Below are positions 8,837-17,032 of a stretch of DNA of 64,000 bases, piece after piece. This DNA comes from CAZWRV01 sp964636325. GTDB lineage: Bacteria > Verrucomicrobiota > Lentisphaeria > Victivallales > GWF2-50-93. Location: positions 5,646-69,645 of the forward strand of contig CAZWRV010000023.1 of NCBI GenBank assembly GCA_964636325.1, in the 5' to 3' direction. Positions within the stretch are counted from its first letter, which is position 1, and each line of letters begins with the position of its first letter. The notes under the pieces were generated by a model, which did not search any database, was not told the origin of the DNA, and saw nothing but the letters and a program-made list of their open reading frames with translations. The translations under genes and the position numbers were made by a program.

Positions 8837-10177
8837 GTGCCATACATCCCGAACACGGACGCCGACAGGCAAGAGATGCTGGAGACGGCAGGCTGCAGGA
8901 ACTTCGAGGAGCTATGGGCCAAGGCCGGCATCGGCGATCCGGCGCCATCACTTGAAAAAATGCCCGCCGGGAAATCAGAATACGAAGTCGCAAGGCATCT
9001 CCGAAGCCTGGCCTCGCAGAATTCCACCGACCTCATCAACTTCCTGGGCAGCGGCTACTACGACCATATAATCCCAGCGGCGGTCGAGGCCATCATCGGG
9101 CGCTCCGAATTCTATACCGCATACACGCCCTACCAGCCCGAGGCTTCGCAGGGGACGCTCCAGGCCATTTACGAATATCAGTCGGCCATGTGCAGGCTCA
9201 CGGGGATGCAGGTTTCCAACGCGTCGCTCTATGACGGCGGAACCGCGCTTTTCGAGGCCATGATGATGGCCGTCAGGATAACCTCGCGCAGGCAGGCGGT
9301 CATCTCAGGCGCAGTGTCGCCGATCTTCCGCGAGATGATCCGCTGCTACAGCCGCAACCTCGACGTCGAGCTGATTGAAGTTCCGCCGCACGGAACCGGT
9401 TCGGCGCAGGAGGAGCTGGCCGCCGCGGTGTCCGGCAAGTCCGCATGCGTCCTCGTCCAGTATCCGAACGTCTTCGGCACCGTGGAGGACTGGTCCGCCG
9501 CGGTGAAGGCCGTCCATGCGAAAGGCGCAATCGCGGTTTGTTCTACATACCCGATCGCGCTCGCGCTCATAAGGCCGCCCGGGGAGATGGACTTCGACAT
9601 CGTCACCGGCGAGGGCCAGAGCCTCGGAATCCCGCTTTCTTTCGGCGGCCCGTACCTCGGATTCATGACCGTGAAGGAGAAATACATGAGGAAGATGCCC
9701 GGCAGGATCGTCGGGCGCGCCGCAGACGCCGCCGGCAGGACGGGCTACGTTCTCACGCTCCAGGCCAGGGAGCAGCACATCCGCAGGGAGAACGCGATGT
9801 CCAACATCTGCACCAATGAAAGCCTCTGCGCCCTCTCCGCCCTCGCCTATCTTACATGCGTCGGCAAGGACGGGCTGGTCCAGGTCGCGCAGCTCTGCGC
9901 CGCCAAGGCGAAATTCGCAAGGGACGAGCTGCTCAAGATACGCGGCATAAATGCTTTGGGCGATCAGCCATTCTTCAATGAATTCGTGGTCAGGCTGCCG
10001 GGCGACGCTTCGGAAATCGTCGGGAAGCTCATCGACAAGGGCTTCGCCGCCGGATTCCCGCTCGGAAGATACTATTCCGACCGCAAGGATCAGCTCCTCG
10101 TCGCAGTCACCGAGAAGCGCACGCGCGAGGAAATAAAGGCATTCGCAAACGCGATGGAAGCGGTTTTGCATAACTAG
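8837..10177 (+). CDS. gcvPA: Glycine dehydrogenase (decarboxylating) subunit 1
   Basis: The GTG at 8837 is taken as the start because family members begin M-PYIPNT and this protein reads PYIPNTDADRQEMLETAG from that codon; no clear ribosome-binding site is visible. The protein has 446 residues, normal for the N-terminal subunit of the split P-protein. Conserved parts include FLGSGYYDHIIP, YTPYQPEASQGTLQAI and VSNASLYDGGTALFEA. Together with GcvPB it forms the PLP enzyme that decarboxylates glycine and loads the aminomethyl group onto H-protein. The split form is common in Firmicutes, Thermotoga and many anaerobes. Confidence 0.95.
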   Translation: MPYIPNTDADRQEMLETAGCRNFEELWAKAGIGDPAPSLEKMPAGKSEYEVARHLRSLASQNSTDLINFLGSGYYDHIIPAAVEAIIGRSEFYTAYTPYQPEASQGTLQAIYEYQSAMCRLTGMQVSNASLYDGGTALFEAMMMAVRITSRRQAVISGAVSPIFREMIRCYSRNLDVELIEVPPHGTGSAQEELAAAVSGKSACVLVQYPNVFGTVEDWSAAVKAVHAKGAIAVCSTYPIALALIRPPGEMDFDIVTGEGQSLGIPLSFGGPYLGFMTVKEKYMRKMPGRIVGRAADAAGRTGYVLTLQAREQHIRRENAMSNICTNESLCALSALAYLTCVGKDGLVQVAQLCAAKAKFARDELLKIRGINALGDQPFFNEFVVRLPGDASEIVGKLIDKGFAAGFPLGRYYSDRKDQLLVAVTEKRTREEIKAFANAMEAVLHN

Positions 10178-10186
10178 GATCGGGCT

Positions 10187-11635
10187 ATGCTGATTTTCGA
10201 CAAAGGGCGCGCAGGGCGCAAGGGTTCGAGCCTCCCGGAGCTGGATGTTCCGGCGGGGGACGGATTGCCTTCCAGCCTGAAGCGCGAAAAGGCGCCCGCG
10301 ATGCCGGAAGTCTCGGAGCTTGAGGCTGTCCGGCACTTCTCCCTGCTCAGCCGCAGGAACATGGGCGTGGACACCAACTTCTACCCGCTCGGCTCCTGCA
10401 CCATGAAATACAATCCGAAGTTCCACGAGCGGATGGCGTCGATGCCGCGCTTCGCGAACCTGCATCCCCTCCTGCCCCAGCTCAGACGCGGAGGCGCGCT
10501 GACGCAGGGGGCTCTGGCTGTGATCTACGAGACCGAAAGGATGCTCTCAGAAATACTTGGCTTCTCGCAGTTCACGATGCAGCCGCTCGCCGGCGCGCAC
10601 GGGGAACTGACCGGCGTAATGCTTATCGCCGCATACCACAAGGCCTCGAACGACGCGAAGCGCAAGGTAATGCTCATACCCGACGCGGCGCACGGAACCA
10701 ACCCCGCCAGCGCGGCCATGGCAGGCTTCAGGACTAAGACCATTCCGACCGACGCCAGCGGCAACACCGACATGCAGGCCCTGCGGAATTCGCTGGACGA
10801 GAACACCGCGGGGATCATGCTCACATGTCCCAGCACACTCGGCCTCTTCGACCCCAACGTGAAGGAGATTTGCAGGCTCGTCCACGAGGCCGGCGGCCTC
10901 ACCTACTGCGACGGCGCCAATCTCAACGCCATCATCGGAAGGCTGCGCCCCGGCGATCTCGGGTTCGACGTAATGCACGTAAACCTGCACAAGACCTTTT
11001 CAACCCCGCACGGCGCGGGCGGCCCAGGTTCCGGCCCGGTCGGCGTCTGCGAGAAGCTAGTCCCGTTCCTCCCGGTATCGCGCGTCGCAAAGCGCGCCGA
11101 CGGGACATACGCGCTCGAATACAACTGCAAGGACAGCATCGGCTACATCGCGCCGTTCTACGGCAATTTCGGCGTCATCGTTAGGGCCTACGCATACCTG
11201 CTCACCGTCGGCCGCGAAGGACTGCTCAGGATAAGCGAGAACGCCGTCCTCAACGCGAACTACATCCGCGCGAAGCTCGAGCCTCACTTCGACCTCCCCC
11301 ACAAGCGCCACTGCATGCACGAATGCGTCTTCTCCGCCTCCCGGCAGAACGAAAAGGGCGTCCATGCGCTAGATATAGCCAAAGCCCTTATAGACAGAGG
11401 CATACATCCGCCCACCATCTACTTCCCCCTCATCGTCAAGGAGGCGATCATGATCGAACCCACCGAGACCGAGTCCAAGGAGCAGATGGACGAGTTCATC
11501 AGGAACATGATCGAAATCGCGAAAATGGCGGATGAAGATCCCTCGAAGATAACCTCATGCCCCACCACCACACCCATCGGCCGCCTCGACGAGACCGCCG
11601 CCGCGCGCAAGCCCGATCTGGCATACCTCGCCTGA
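10187..11635 (+). CDS. gcvPB: Glycine dehydrogenase (decarboxylating) subunit 2
   Basis: The 482-residue protein is the PLP-binding subunit of the split P-protein. The cofactor lysine is K269 in DVMHVNLHKTFSTPHGAGGP. Other family blocks are FYPLGSCTMKYNPK near residue 65 and PDAAHGTNPASAAMAGF near residue 165. The C-terminal part contains IDRGIHPPTIYFPL. It follows gcvPA by 9 bp and must be cotranslated with it. It is the last gene of the plus-strand block; no strong terminator hairpin follows, and the next 40 bp lead into a MITE-end remnant and other repeats. Confidence 0.95.
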   Translation: MLIFDKGRAGRKGSSLPELDVPAGDGLPSSLKREKAPAMPEVSELEAVRHFSLLSRRNMGVDTNFYPLGSCTMKYNPKFHERMASMPRFANLHPLLPQLRRGGALTQGALAVIYETERMLSEILGFSQFTMQPLAGAHGELTGVMLIAAYHKASNDAKRKVMLIPDAAHGTNPASAAMAGFRTKTIPTDASGNTDMQALRNSLDENTAGIMLTCPSTLGLFDPNVKEICRLVHEAGGLTYCDGANLNAIIGRLRPGDLGFDVMHVNLHKTFSTPHGAGGPGSGPVGVCEKLVPFLPVSRVAKRADGTYALEYNCKDSIGYIAPFYGNFGVIVRAYAYLLTVGREGLLRISENAVLNANYIRAKLEPHFDLPHKRHCMHECVFSASRQNEKGVHALDIAKALIDRGIHPPTIYFPLIVKEAIMIEPTETESKEQMDEFIRNMIEIAKMADEDPSKITSCPTTTPIGRLDETAAARKPDLAYLA

Positions 11636-11675
11636 GAAATATCTCTCACAAGGCGCAACGAATATCGCTGCATAT

Positions 11676-11697
11676 ACTCCTTCAGGCTGAAAAATAT
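11676..11697 (+). repeat. Solitary terminal repeat of the 272-bp MITE-like element
   Basis: This 22-bp stretch (ATACTCCTTCAGGCTGAAAA and two more bases) matches the left end of the full element at 22513-22784. The match stops where the sequence turns into the next repeat at 11701. It is a remnant, not a whole element. Confidence 0.7.
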
Positions 11698-11700
11698 AGG

Positions 11701-11777
11701 GTTGAGCCGCTTGCCTCGTCGCAGTCCGACGAAGACGGGAGCTCAACCGCTGCTCAGCACGGCTTCGCCCTCCATAT
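11701..11777 (-). repeat. Dispersed repeat, GGGTTGAG...CCTCCAT family, copy 1
   Basis: Read on the minus strand it begins ATGGAGGGCGAAGCCGTG and ends GGCTCAACCC, with GCGGTTGAG inside. Related copies are at 47261-47310 and 63573-63651, and a partial one near 14965-14990. The ends are partly complementary, so a transcript could fold. The middle differs between copies. Confidence 0.65.
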
Positions 11778-11851
11778 GTCTACGCAGCATTATTGCACCA
11801 TTTCCGCCGCCGGGCGCGGGGGGTTTTGATTGTCAAAACCGCATTCTCGGT

Positions 11852-12220
11852 TTATCGCCGGCAGAGCTTCAAGGTTCGGTTTTTTTCCTTTTCATTCCTC
11901 ACCTTGAGCGTCCGTTCCAGGACAGGCAGGACGGCCAAATCCTTGTCCTGTCCGGCAAGCTTCTTGCTCCTGATAATGTCTTCTAGAGATGCGATGTTCA
12001 AGCTGTAGCAGCCGCCGAAAGAAACCTTGGTGCTTCTTCTCATGAGATCGGCAAGCGACTTGACTCCAAGGACGCTTCTTATGAAATCCAAGGAGATACC
12101 TTTTTCCGGCGCCTGTATCTGATAAAAAGCGCCGAAGCTGATCAGCTCCGCATCCAAATGCCTGTCAACAAGTTCCAGCTTGGAAGCTGCATCGTCCGCT
12201 TCCCCGATTGGGATGTTCAT
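11852..12220 (-). pseudogene. N-terminally truncated nucleotidyltransferase-like protein (remnant)
   Basis: A 122-residue frame ends with SLEDIIRSKKLAGQDKDL and AVLPVLERTL, the C-terminal signature of small nucleotidyltransferase-fold proteins of the MNT/DUF6036 type, often found as antitoxin-like or orphan genes. The N-terminal part with the catalytic GG/GS and D-x-D motifs is missing. The DNA upstream on this strand (12221 onward) has repeats and no recognisable remainder in any frame. I therefore read it as a decayed gene flanked by repeat elements. A short expressed protein is possible but would lack catalytic residues. The family call rests on the C-terminal motif alone. Confidence 0.5.
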
Positions 12221-12599
12221 GCTCGCGAAGCCATTTGTCCGTGTGAAACAAGTATTTTGCGCACGCCGTGCGTAAAAAAACAGACTTCACTGGCCTCGGA
12301 TGCTCTGAGACTGCTAATTGCGCGCGGCGCGCGCAAGCTACTTGTTTATGATCGACAGAAGTGCGAAGTTCGCAGATGAGCGCTTCGTCCGCCCTCGTAT
12401 GGGGCGGGAATCGGCCGAGCTGGTGCTCGGCATTCCCAGGAATGGAATTGCTCGATGGAATCGGCTGAGCCGAACACAATCGACTCACGCCATCATCATT
12501 TCAAATTTCATCGCGCAGGATTTTGTCAGGGCGGAAGGGGCCAGTTCCCATCCCGCAAAGCTCGTAGACATACCCCGCATGAAATTTGAGCCGAAGCGC
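12221..12599. other. Repeat-rich gene-free gap
   Basis: There is no supported gene here. The stretch holds one copy of the GC-rich palindrome family at about 12258-12350, with core 12318-12342. It also contains short inverted motifs such as GGCCGAGC/GGTGCTCGG near 12413 and ATCGGCTGAGCCGA near 12461. Confidence 0.55.
12318..12342 (+). repeat. GC-rich palindromic dispersed repeat, core of copy 1
   Basis: The core is TTGCGCGCGGCGCGCGCAAG followed by CTACT. The first 19 bases form a palindrome (TTGCGCGC/GCGCGCAA around GGC). Near-identical cores are at 55600-55624 and 63479-63503, with a diverged inverted copy at about 22800-22950. Around the core, copies share GCG(C/T)AAAAAA(A)CAGAC some 60 bp upstream. 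Confidence 0.7.
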
Positions 12600-13859
12600 C
12601 TAGCGCTTCAGCAGGACATCCTTCTCGTATTTCCTGACTTCATCGAGCCATTCGGTTCCGGCGGGGACGCAATGGATTTCGCAGAAGCGCCTCCAGACGG
12701 CTGGGAAAGGCAGGGTCTTGGCCTCTTCCATGATGGCGAGGCGGCCTGTGAGGTCTCCGGAGCTTTCGAGCTTCTTGAGGAGCCCGGAAGGTTCGAGCAT
12801 GGCGATGAGCAGGCTCTTGAGCGTGTTCCGCGAGCCGATCACCCAGGCGGCGACGCGGTTGATGCTGGCGTCGAAGTAGTCGAGGCCGATATGGACGCGG
12901 GAGAGGTAGTCGCCGCGGACGAGTTCCTCCGAAAGCGACTTCAGTTCGTCGGAGAGGATCACGACGTGGTCGCTGTCCCAGCGGATTCCGCGGCTGACGT
13001 GCAGGAGGATTTCATCCATGAAGAGCATGACTGCGGAAATCTTGTCCGCGACCGATTCCGTGGGATGGAAGTGGCCGGTGTCGAGGGTGAGCAGCTTCCT
13101 GTTCTTGACGGCGTAGCCCATGTAGAACTCGTGGGAGCCGACGACATATGACTCCGAGCCGATTCCGAAGAGCTTGGGCTCGACGGCGTCGAGGTTGAGC
13201 TTCGGATCGATCTTCTTCTTGAAGACCTTGTCCAGGGAATCTTCGAGCCTTTCGCGCGGGGCCCTGCGGTCGGCGGGAATGTCCTTGCAGCCGTCCGGGA
13301 TCCATACGTTGGTGACGCATGCCTTTCCGAGCTTCCTGCCGAACGAGGCTCCGATCTCCCTGCATGCGACGCAGTGCTCTATCCAGAAGTCCCTGATTGC
13401 CTTGTCCTTGTGGCTCAGCGTGAAACCGTCCGAGGCGTTGGGATGAGAGAAGCATGTGGGATTGAAGTCGAGGCCGAGGCCGTTCGCCTTCGCCCATGCG
13501 GCCCAGTTGGAGAAGTGTTCCGGGAGGAGCTTGTTCCGCTCGACCTTTTTGCCGCCTGTCTCCGCGTAGATGGCGTGGAGGTTGACCCTGTGCTTGCCCG
13601 GGATGAGGGATAGAGCCTTTTCGAAGTCGGAGCGGAGCTGCTCGGCGGTCCTGGCCTTGCCGGGATAGTTGCCTGTGGCCTGGAGGCCGCCGTCGAGCGA
13701 GCCCGACCCCTCGAATCCGCCGACGTCGTCGCCCTGCCAGCAGTGCAGCGAGATGCTCAGTTTCCCGAGCTTGTCCAGGGCCTTGTCGACGTCCACTCCG
13801 TAAGACGCATAGATTTCCTTCGCAGTTTCGTAGCATTTCACGCCGGCGATCTTCTTCAT
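12600..13859 (-). CDS. rhaA: L-rhamnose isomerase
   Basis: The start is the ATG at 13859 (MKKIAGVKCYETAKEIYASY); the frame is open upstream but that part overlaps the acyltransferase gene. At 419 residues it has the normal length. Conserved blocks include ISLHCWQGDDVGGFE near residue 36, VNLHAIYAE, LDFNPTCFSHP, NVWIPDGCKDIPADR and LTLDTGHFHPTES, which carry the metal- and substrate-binding His, Asp and Glu residues of the family. It converts L-rhamnose to L-rhamnulose in the cytoplasm. No rhamnulokinase, aldolase or rhamnose regulator is nearby. Its ATG overlaps the stop of the upstream LpxL-like gene by four bases, so the two are translationally coupled. Confidence 0.93.
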   Translation of the reverse strand: MKKIAGVKCYETAKEIYASYGVDVDKALDKLGKLSISLHCWQGDDVGGFEGSGSLDGGLQATGNYPGKARTAEQLRSDFEKALSLIPGKHRVNLHAIYAETGGKKVERNKLLPEHFSNWAAWAKANGLGLDFNPTCFSHPNASDGFTLSHKDKAIRDFWIEHCVACREIGASFGRKLGKACVTNVWIPDGCKDIPADRRAPRERLEDSLDKVFKKKIDPKLNLDAVEPKLFGIGSESYVVGSHEFYMGYAVKNRKLLTLDTGHFHPTESVADKISAVMLFMDEILLHVSRGIRWDSDHVVILSDELKSLSEELVRGDYLSRVHIGLDYFDASINRVAAWVIGSRNTLKSLLIAMLEPSGLLKKLESSGDLTGRLAIMEEAKTLPFPAVWRRFCEIHCVPAGTEWLDEVRKYEKDVLLKR

Positions 13860-14860
13860 GCTTTTCGCTCCTGTTTGTTTTCCGCCTTCTTGTCGTAGAA
13901 TTTCGGGGGTGCGACCTTGGAATAGAACGGATATTTCGACTTCAGCTCCTCGGATGCTTCCCGTGGAATATACAGCCATCTTTTATAAAGCCAAAGATAC
14001 TGCTCGGGATATTCCCTGATGAGCGACTCGTTGATGCCGACGAGATCCTGTATCAACTCCTCGTCGCTGGCATATTCGGAGGGCTTCTTTGGCAGTTCCC
14101 TTGTATACATGCTGTATCTGCGTCCTTTGCGGATGCAGCCGCCGACGGCGACGGCGACGTTGAATTTGCGTGCGAACATGGCGGGGGCGCGGCTCGTGGA
14201 GACAGGAAGACCGAAGAGGTCCGCGAAGACTCCGCCGTCGCGGGCCCTGGTGTTCTGGTCGATGAGGGTGGCGATGAAGCAGCCGCTCTTTAGCGCCTTG
14301 ATCATCCCCTTCACAGCCCCCTTGTCGGGGATCACCATGTTGCCCTCGGACATCCGCGAGCGCATGATGAGCCTGTCTATGTAGGGGTTGTTGATTGGGC
14401 GGTAGACGACGGCGAATGGGATTTCCGAATACTGCTTGAACTTGAAGCCGGCGAGCTCCCAGTTGCCGAGGTGCGGGGTGACCCATATCAGCCCCCTGCC
14501 CGCCTCCCTCGCCCGGCATGTGAGATTCCAGCATTCCTCAGGGAAGTCGACAAGATCCCTGATCTCCCTTGACTTCCCGGAGAACCACAGGAATTCGAGG
14601 ACGGTGAGGACGATGTTCGAACAGTTCTCGCGGGCGAGCCGCCTCACTTCCGCCCTGTCCTTCTCCGGGAAGGCTGTCCTTATGTTGGCGATGATGAGCC
14701 TCCTTATGATTGGGATGGCGAAGAGCACGGCGCCCGCGGCCGAGGACAGCGTGAACAGCATGGAATGCGGTAGCGGACGTATGGCGCAATATGCCGTCAT
14801 CGCTCCGGCATATTCAAACATGTATCGGATTTTCCTGAAGGGTCTGCTGATGGACTTCAC
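13856..14860 (-). CDS. Lysophospholipid/lauroyl acyltransferase (LpxL/HtrB-like)
   Basis: The 334-residue protein belongs to the LpxL_LpxP_MsbB family (PF03279). The catalytic HxxxxE/D box is TPHLGNWELAGFKFKQY, with further blocks VVYRPINNPYIDRLI and CFIATLIDQNTRARDGGVF. Family members add secondary acyl chains to lipid A, or to mycolipids in other phyla, at the inner membrane. The chosen start is a GTG at 14860; an ATG at 14821 is a shorter alternative. Its stop overlaps the rhaA start (ATGA), an unexpected pairing of envelope lipid synthesis with rhamnose metabolism. Which lipid is acylated cannot be told from the sequence. Confidence 0.85.
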   Translation of the reverse strand: MKSISRPFRKIRYMFEYAGAMTAYCAIRPLPHSMLFTLSSAAGAVLFAIPIIRRLIIANIRTAFPEKDRAEVRRLARENCSNIVLTVLEFLWFSGKSREIRDLVDFPEECWNLTCRAREAGRGLIWVTPHLGNWELAGFKFKQYSEIPFAVVYRPINNPYIDRLIMRSRMSEGNMVIPDKGAVKGMIKALKSGCFIATLIDQNTRARDGGVFADLFGLPVSTSRAPAMFARKFNVAVAVGGCIRKGRRYSMYTRELPKKPSEYASDEELIQDLVGINESLIREYPEQYLWLYKRWLYIPREASEELKSKYPFYSKVAPPKFYDKKAENKQERKA

Positions 14861-15058
14861 GTGATAATCCCATGTCCCAAGAATTTAACAGGGAGTGAAT
14901 ATACACCGTTGGCGGATATACTCCATAGGCGTAAATCCACAGCATCCGAGGCAATTTCAAAAAGCGGTTGAATAGGATTCAACCCTCCATCTACTATGCC
15001 CGTTTCGGGCGCACGAGGGCGGAATTCTATTCCGCCGTTTTTAAATATTTTTCCAAGG
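14861..15058. other. Intergenic gap with partial repeat
   Basis: The gap contains a partial member of the GGTTGA...TCAACCCTCCAT repeat family near 14965-14990 and a run of T-rich sequence near 15035. No open frame here looks coding. Confidence 0.4.
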
Positions 15059-15826
15059 CTATCCAGCGTAGGACGAGAAGTCCTTGAGCGCCTTTTCGAG
15101 GTCCTTGAGGACGTTTTCGCCGGGTAAGAACTCCATCCCCCACCAGCCATTGTAGCCGGCGGCGGCGACCTTCTTGACGATGTTCCTGTACTTGATATTG
15201 CCGTCGGCGAGGGGGAAGTCCCTCTTCGGGCTTTCCGCGACGTGGAGGTGGGCTATGAGCGGCAGGTTGGCGCAGATGTCCTTGGCGGCGTCCTCGCCCA
15301 TCCTCTCCATGTGGTATATGTCATACAGGACCTTGAGGTTAGGCGAGGCGACCTTTTTTGCGACCTCGAATCCGTATTTGGAGCTGTCGGCCTGGTAGTC
15401 GGCGTGGTCCGCGGTGTTGAACATCTCGAATATCAGCGTGACGCCTGCCTTTTCGGCGTCGCCGATGAGCTTCTTGATGCCGGCCACGCAGTTATTGATT
15501 CCGACCTCGTCCGGCTGCCCTTCCCTGTTCCCGCTGAAGATGATGACGTTGGGGATGCCGTCCTTTTTGGCCTCTACGATGGACGCCTTGATCTGCGGCA
15601 GTATCTCCTTGTGGAGTTCAAGCCTGTTCAGCCCCTTGGTCATGCCGGGACCGGCCATGTTGATGATTTCAAGGCCGGCGTCGCGCGCGGCGTTCCTGCT
15701 CGCCGGGGGCGGCATTTCGATGGCGGTGTAGCCGATCTTGCGGAGCTCCTTGTAGAACTTTTCGGGAGCGAGGCCGGACTTGCCCGTGAAGCTCCAGTCC
15801 GCCGCGCTGAATTTCATCTTGCTCAT
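15059..15826 (-). CDS. Hydroxypyruvate isomerase-like sugar isomerase/epimerase
   Basis: A 255-residue TIM-barrel protein of the AP-endonuclease-2/xylose-isomerase-like family. Typical features are the KFSAADWSFTGKSGL opening, NVIIFSGNREGQPDEVG, the metal ligand Glu in TLIFEMFNTADHADY, DIYHMERMGEDA, and the second Glu in WWGMEFLPGEN near the C-terminus. These match the Hyi-like group, which interconverts hydroxypyruvate and tartronate semialdehyde or epimerises keto sugars. AAGGAG at 15835-15840 supports the start. It is not obviously part of an operon: a MITE remnant and a palindrome separate it from pssA. The exact substrate is open. Confidence 0.8.
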   Translation of the reverse strand: MSKMKFSAADWSFTGKSGLAPEKFYKELRKIGYTAIEMPPPASRNAARDAGLEIINMAGPGMTKGLNRLELHKEILPQIKASIVEAKKDGIPNVIIFSGNREGQPDEVGINNCVAGIKKLIGDAEKAGVTLIFEMFNTADHADYQADSSKYGFEVAKKVASPNLKVLYDIYHMERMGEDAAKDICANLPLIAHLHVAESPKRDFPLADGNIKYRNIVKKVAAAGYNGWWGMEFLPGENVLKDLEKALKDFSSYAG

Positions 15827-15849
15827 GCATTCATCTCCTTTTAATATTC

Positions 15850-15887
15850 ATACTCCTTTAGGCTGAAAAATTTACATTAAGGAGTAT
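15850..15887 (+). repeat. Minimal MITE remnant with both ends
   Basis: Only 38 bp long, it begins ATACTCCTTTAGGCTGAAAA and ends TTAAGGAGTAT. Both termini of the 272-bp element are therefore present with the whole interior deleted. It lies just upstream of the Hyi-like gene. Confidence 0.65.
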
Positions 15888-15999
15888 AACACAGTGATGG
15901 TTTGTTTCTTTTACCACTTGAAAAGTATACCAATAGTCTTCTGCCTGCAAGTGTTGGCGGTGCCATAGGCCTCCTTTAGTTGCCCGGGGCTGAACCGGA

Positions 16000-16036
16000 A
16001 AATATTCAGTGAACTACGCCCTTTCACTGAATATTT
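16000..16036. repeat. 37-bp palindromic repeat, copy 1
   Basis: Arms AAATATTCAGTGAA and TTCACTGAATATTT form a perfect 14-bp stem around a 9-base loop CTACGCCCT. Copies at 17759 and 37232 keep the loop as well as the stem, so this is a dispersed element. It lies downstream of the stop of the minus-strand pssA gene. Confidence 0.8.
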
Positions 16037-16153
16037 ACCTTGGACCGGTGGGTGATGAGGCCCTTCAGGGCGAGTTTCCATAGATGAGCGTCACATTCAG
16101 GAGGTTCGCGGGATGTACGCATGGACCGTTCCGTAACGGCGCAATGGCGAGGG

Positions 16154-17032
16154 CTATGTTTTCATCTCCGCGGACTCCGTGTCGCCGGCCAGATCCTGCC
16201 TCTCCTTTCTCCTGATGAAATATTCGCTTATCGGGCCGGAGAGGATGTAGCCGTTGATGGCGATCACGGTGACGAGGCTGAAATGGAAGAACAGGAGGAT
16301 CAGGAATGCGAGGATGATCAGCATGCGGCTCCTGTTCCTGCGGGCTGACTGCAGCCACTTTCCGAAATGGACGTAGCGGATGTTGCTCACCATGAGTATG
16401 CCTAGGACGGCAGCGTAGACGGGCAGGATGTATAGGATCTGCCTGAGCTCCTTGGTGCTTATGCTGTAGTAGATCACCAGGCTGCAGACGCCTGCGGCGG
16501 CGCCGGGCGACGGGAGGCCGGTGAACTTCTCGGAGCTCTTCTTCTCGAGCATGGCATGGACGTTGTATTTCGCGAGCCTGTTGGCGGCGCAGGCGATGTA
16601 GATTGCGCAGAAGGACCAGATTATGTAGAAGTCCGCGCTCCTCAGCTCCCTAAGCCTGTGCGCCATGATGGCTACGAGCACCGAGGGCGCCACTCCGAAT
16701 GTGACCATGTCCGAAAGGGAGTCCATCTGCAGGCCGTGGATGCTCGCGGCGTTGAAAATTCTTGCGGCGAAGCCGTCAAGGGCGTCGAATATCATGGCCG
16801 CGAGTATTATCCAGGCGCTTATGGCCAGGACATGAGCGGGATCGGCCGACTCGTCGTTGTAGACGTGCAGGGTGTAGAGTATCGCCGCGAATCCGCAGAG
16901 CGAATTGCAGATCGTGAGGATGGTCGGCACCTTCTTCAGCCATCCGTTGTTCTTCAGGAAAAGCCTGAACTTGCCCCTGAAGCCCCTATGCGGGCCTTTC
17001 TCTGAACCTTGCAATGACGCTTGTTCCTGCAT
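16154..17032 (-). CDS. pssA: CDP-diacylglycerol-serine O-phosphatidyltransferase
   Basis: A 292-residue integral membrane protein with several hydrophobic segments. The CDP-alcohol phosphotransferase motif is visible as DALDGFAARIFNAASIHGLQ followed by MDSLSDMVTFG, giving the D-G-x2-A-R-x8-G-x3-D-x3-D pattern near residues 83-110. It makes phosphatidylserine from CDP-diacylglycerol and serine. The C-terminal tail (about residues 230-292) has two more hydrophobic stretches and a charged end. The start overlaps the end of the psd gene by 47 bases, so the two are cotranscribed and form a complete phosphatidylethanolamine branch. Confidence 0.9.
   Translation of the reverse strand: MQEQASLQGSEKGPHRGFRGKFRLFLKNNGWLKKVPTILTICNSLCGFAAILYTLHVYNDESADPAHVLAISAWIILAAMIFDALDGFAARIFNAASIHGLQMDSLSDMVTFGVAPSVLVAIMAHRLRELRSADFYIIWSFCAIYIACAANRLAKYNVHAMLEKKSSEKFTGLPSPGAAAGVCSLVIYYSISTKELRQILYILPVYAAVLGILMVSNIRYVHFGKWLQSARRNRSRMLIILAFLILLFFHFSLVTVIAINGYILSGPISEYFIRRKERQDLAGDTESAEMKT

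Noticed and set aside
10215..10240. GGTTCGAGCC as a tRNA T-arm
   Set aside because: It lies inside the gcvPB coding sequence and no acceptor or anticodon stem fits around it.
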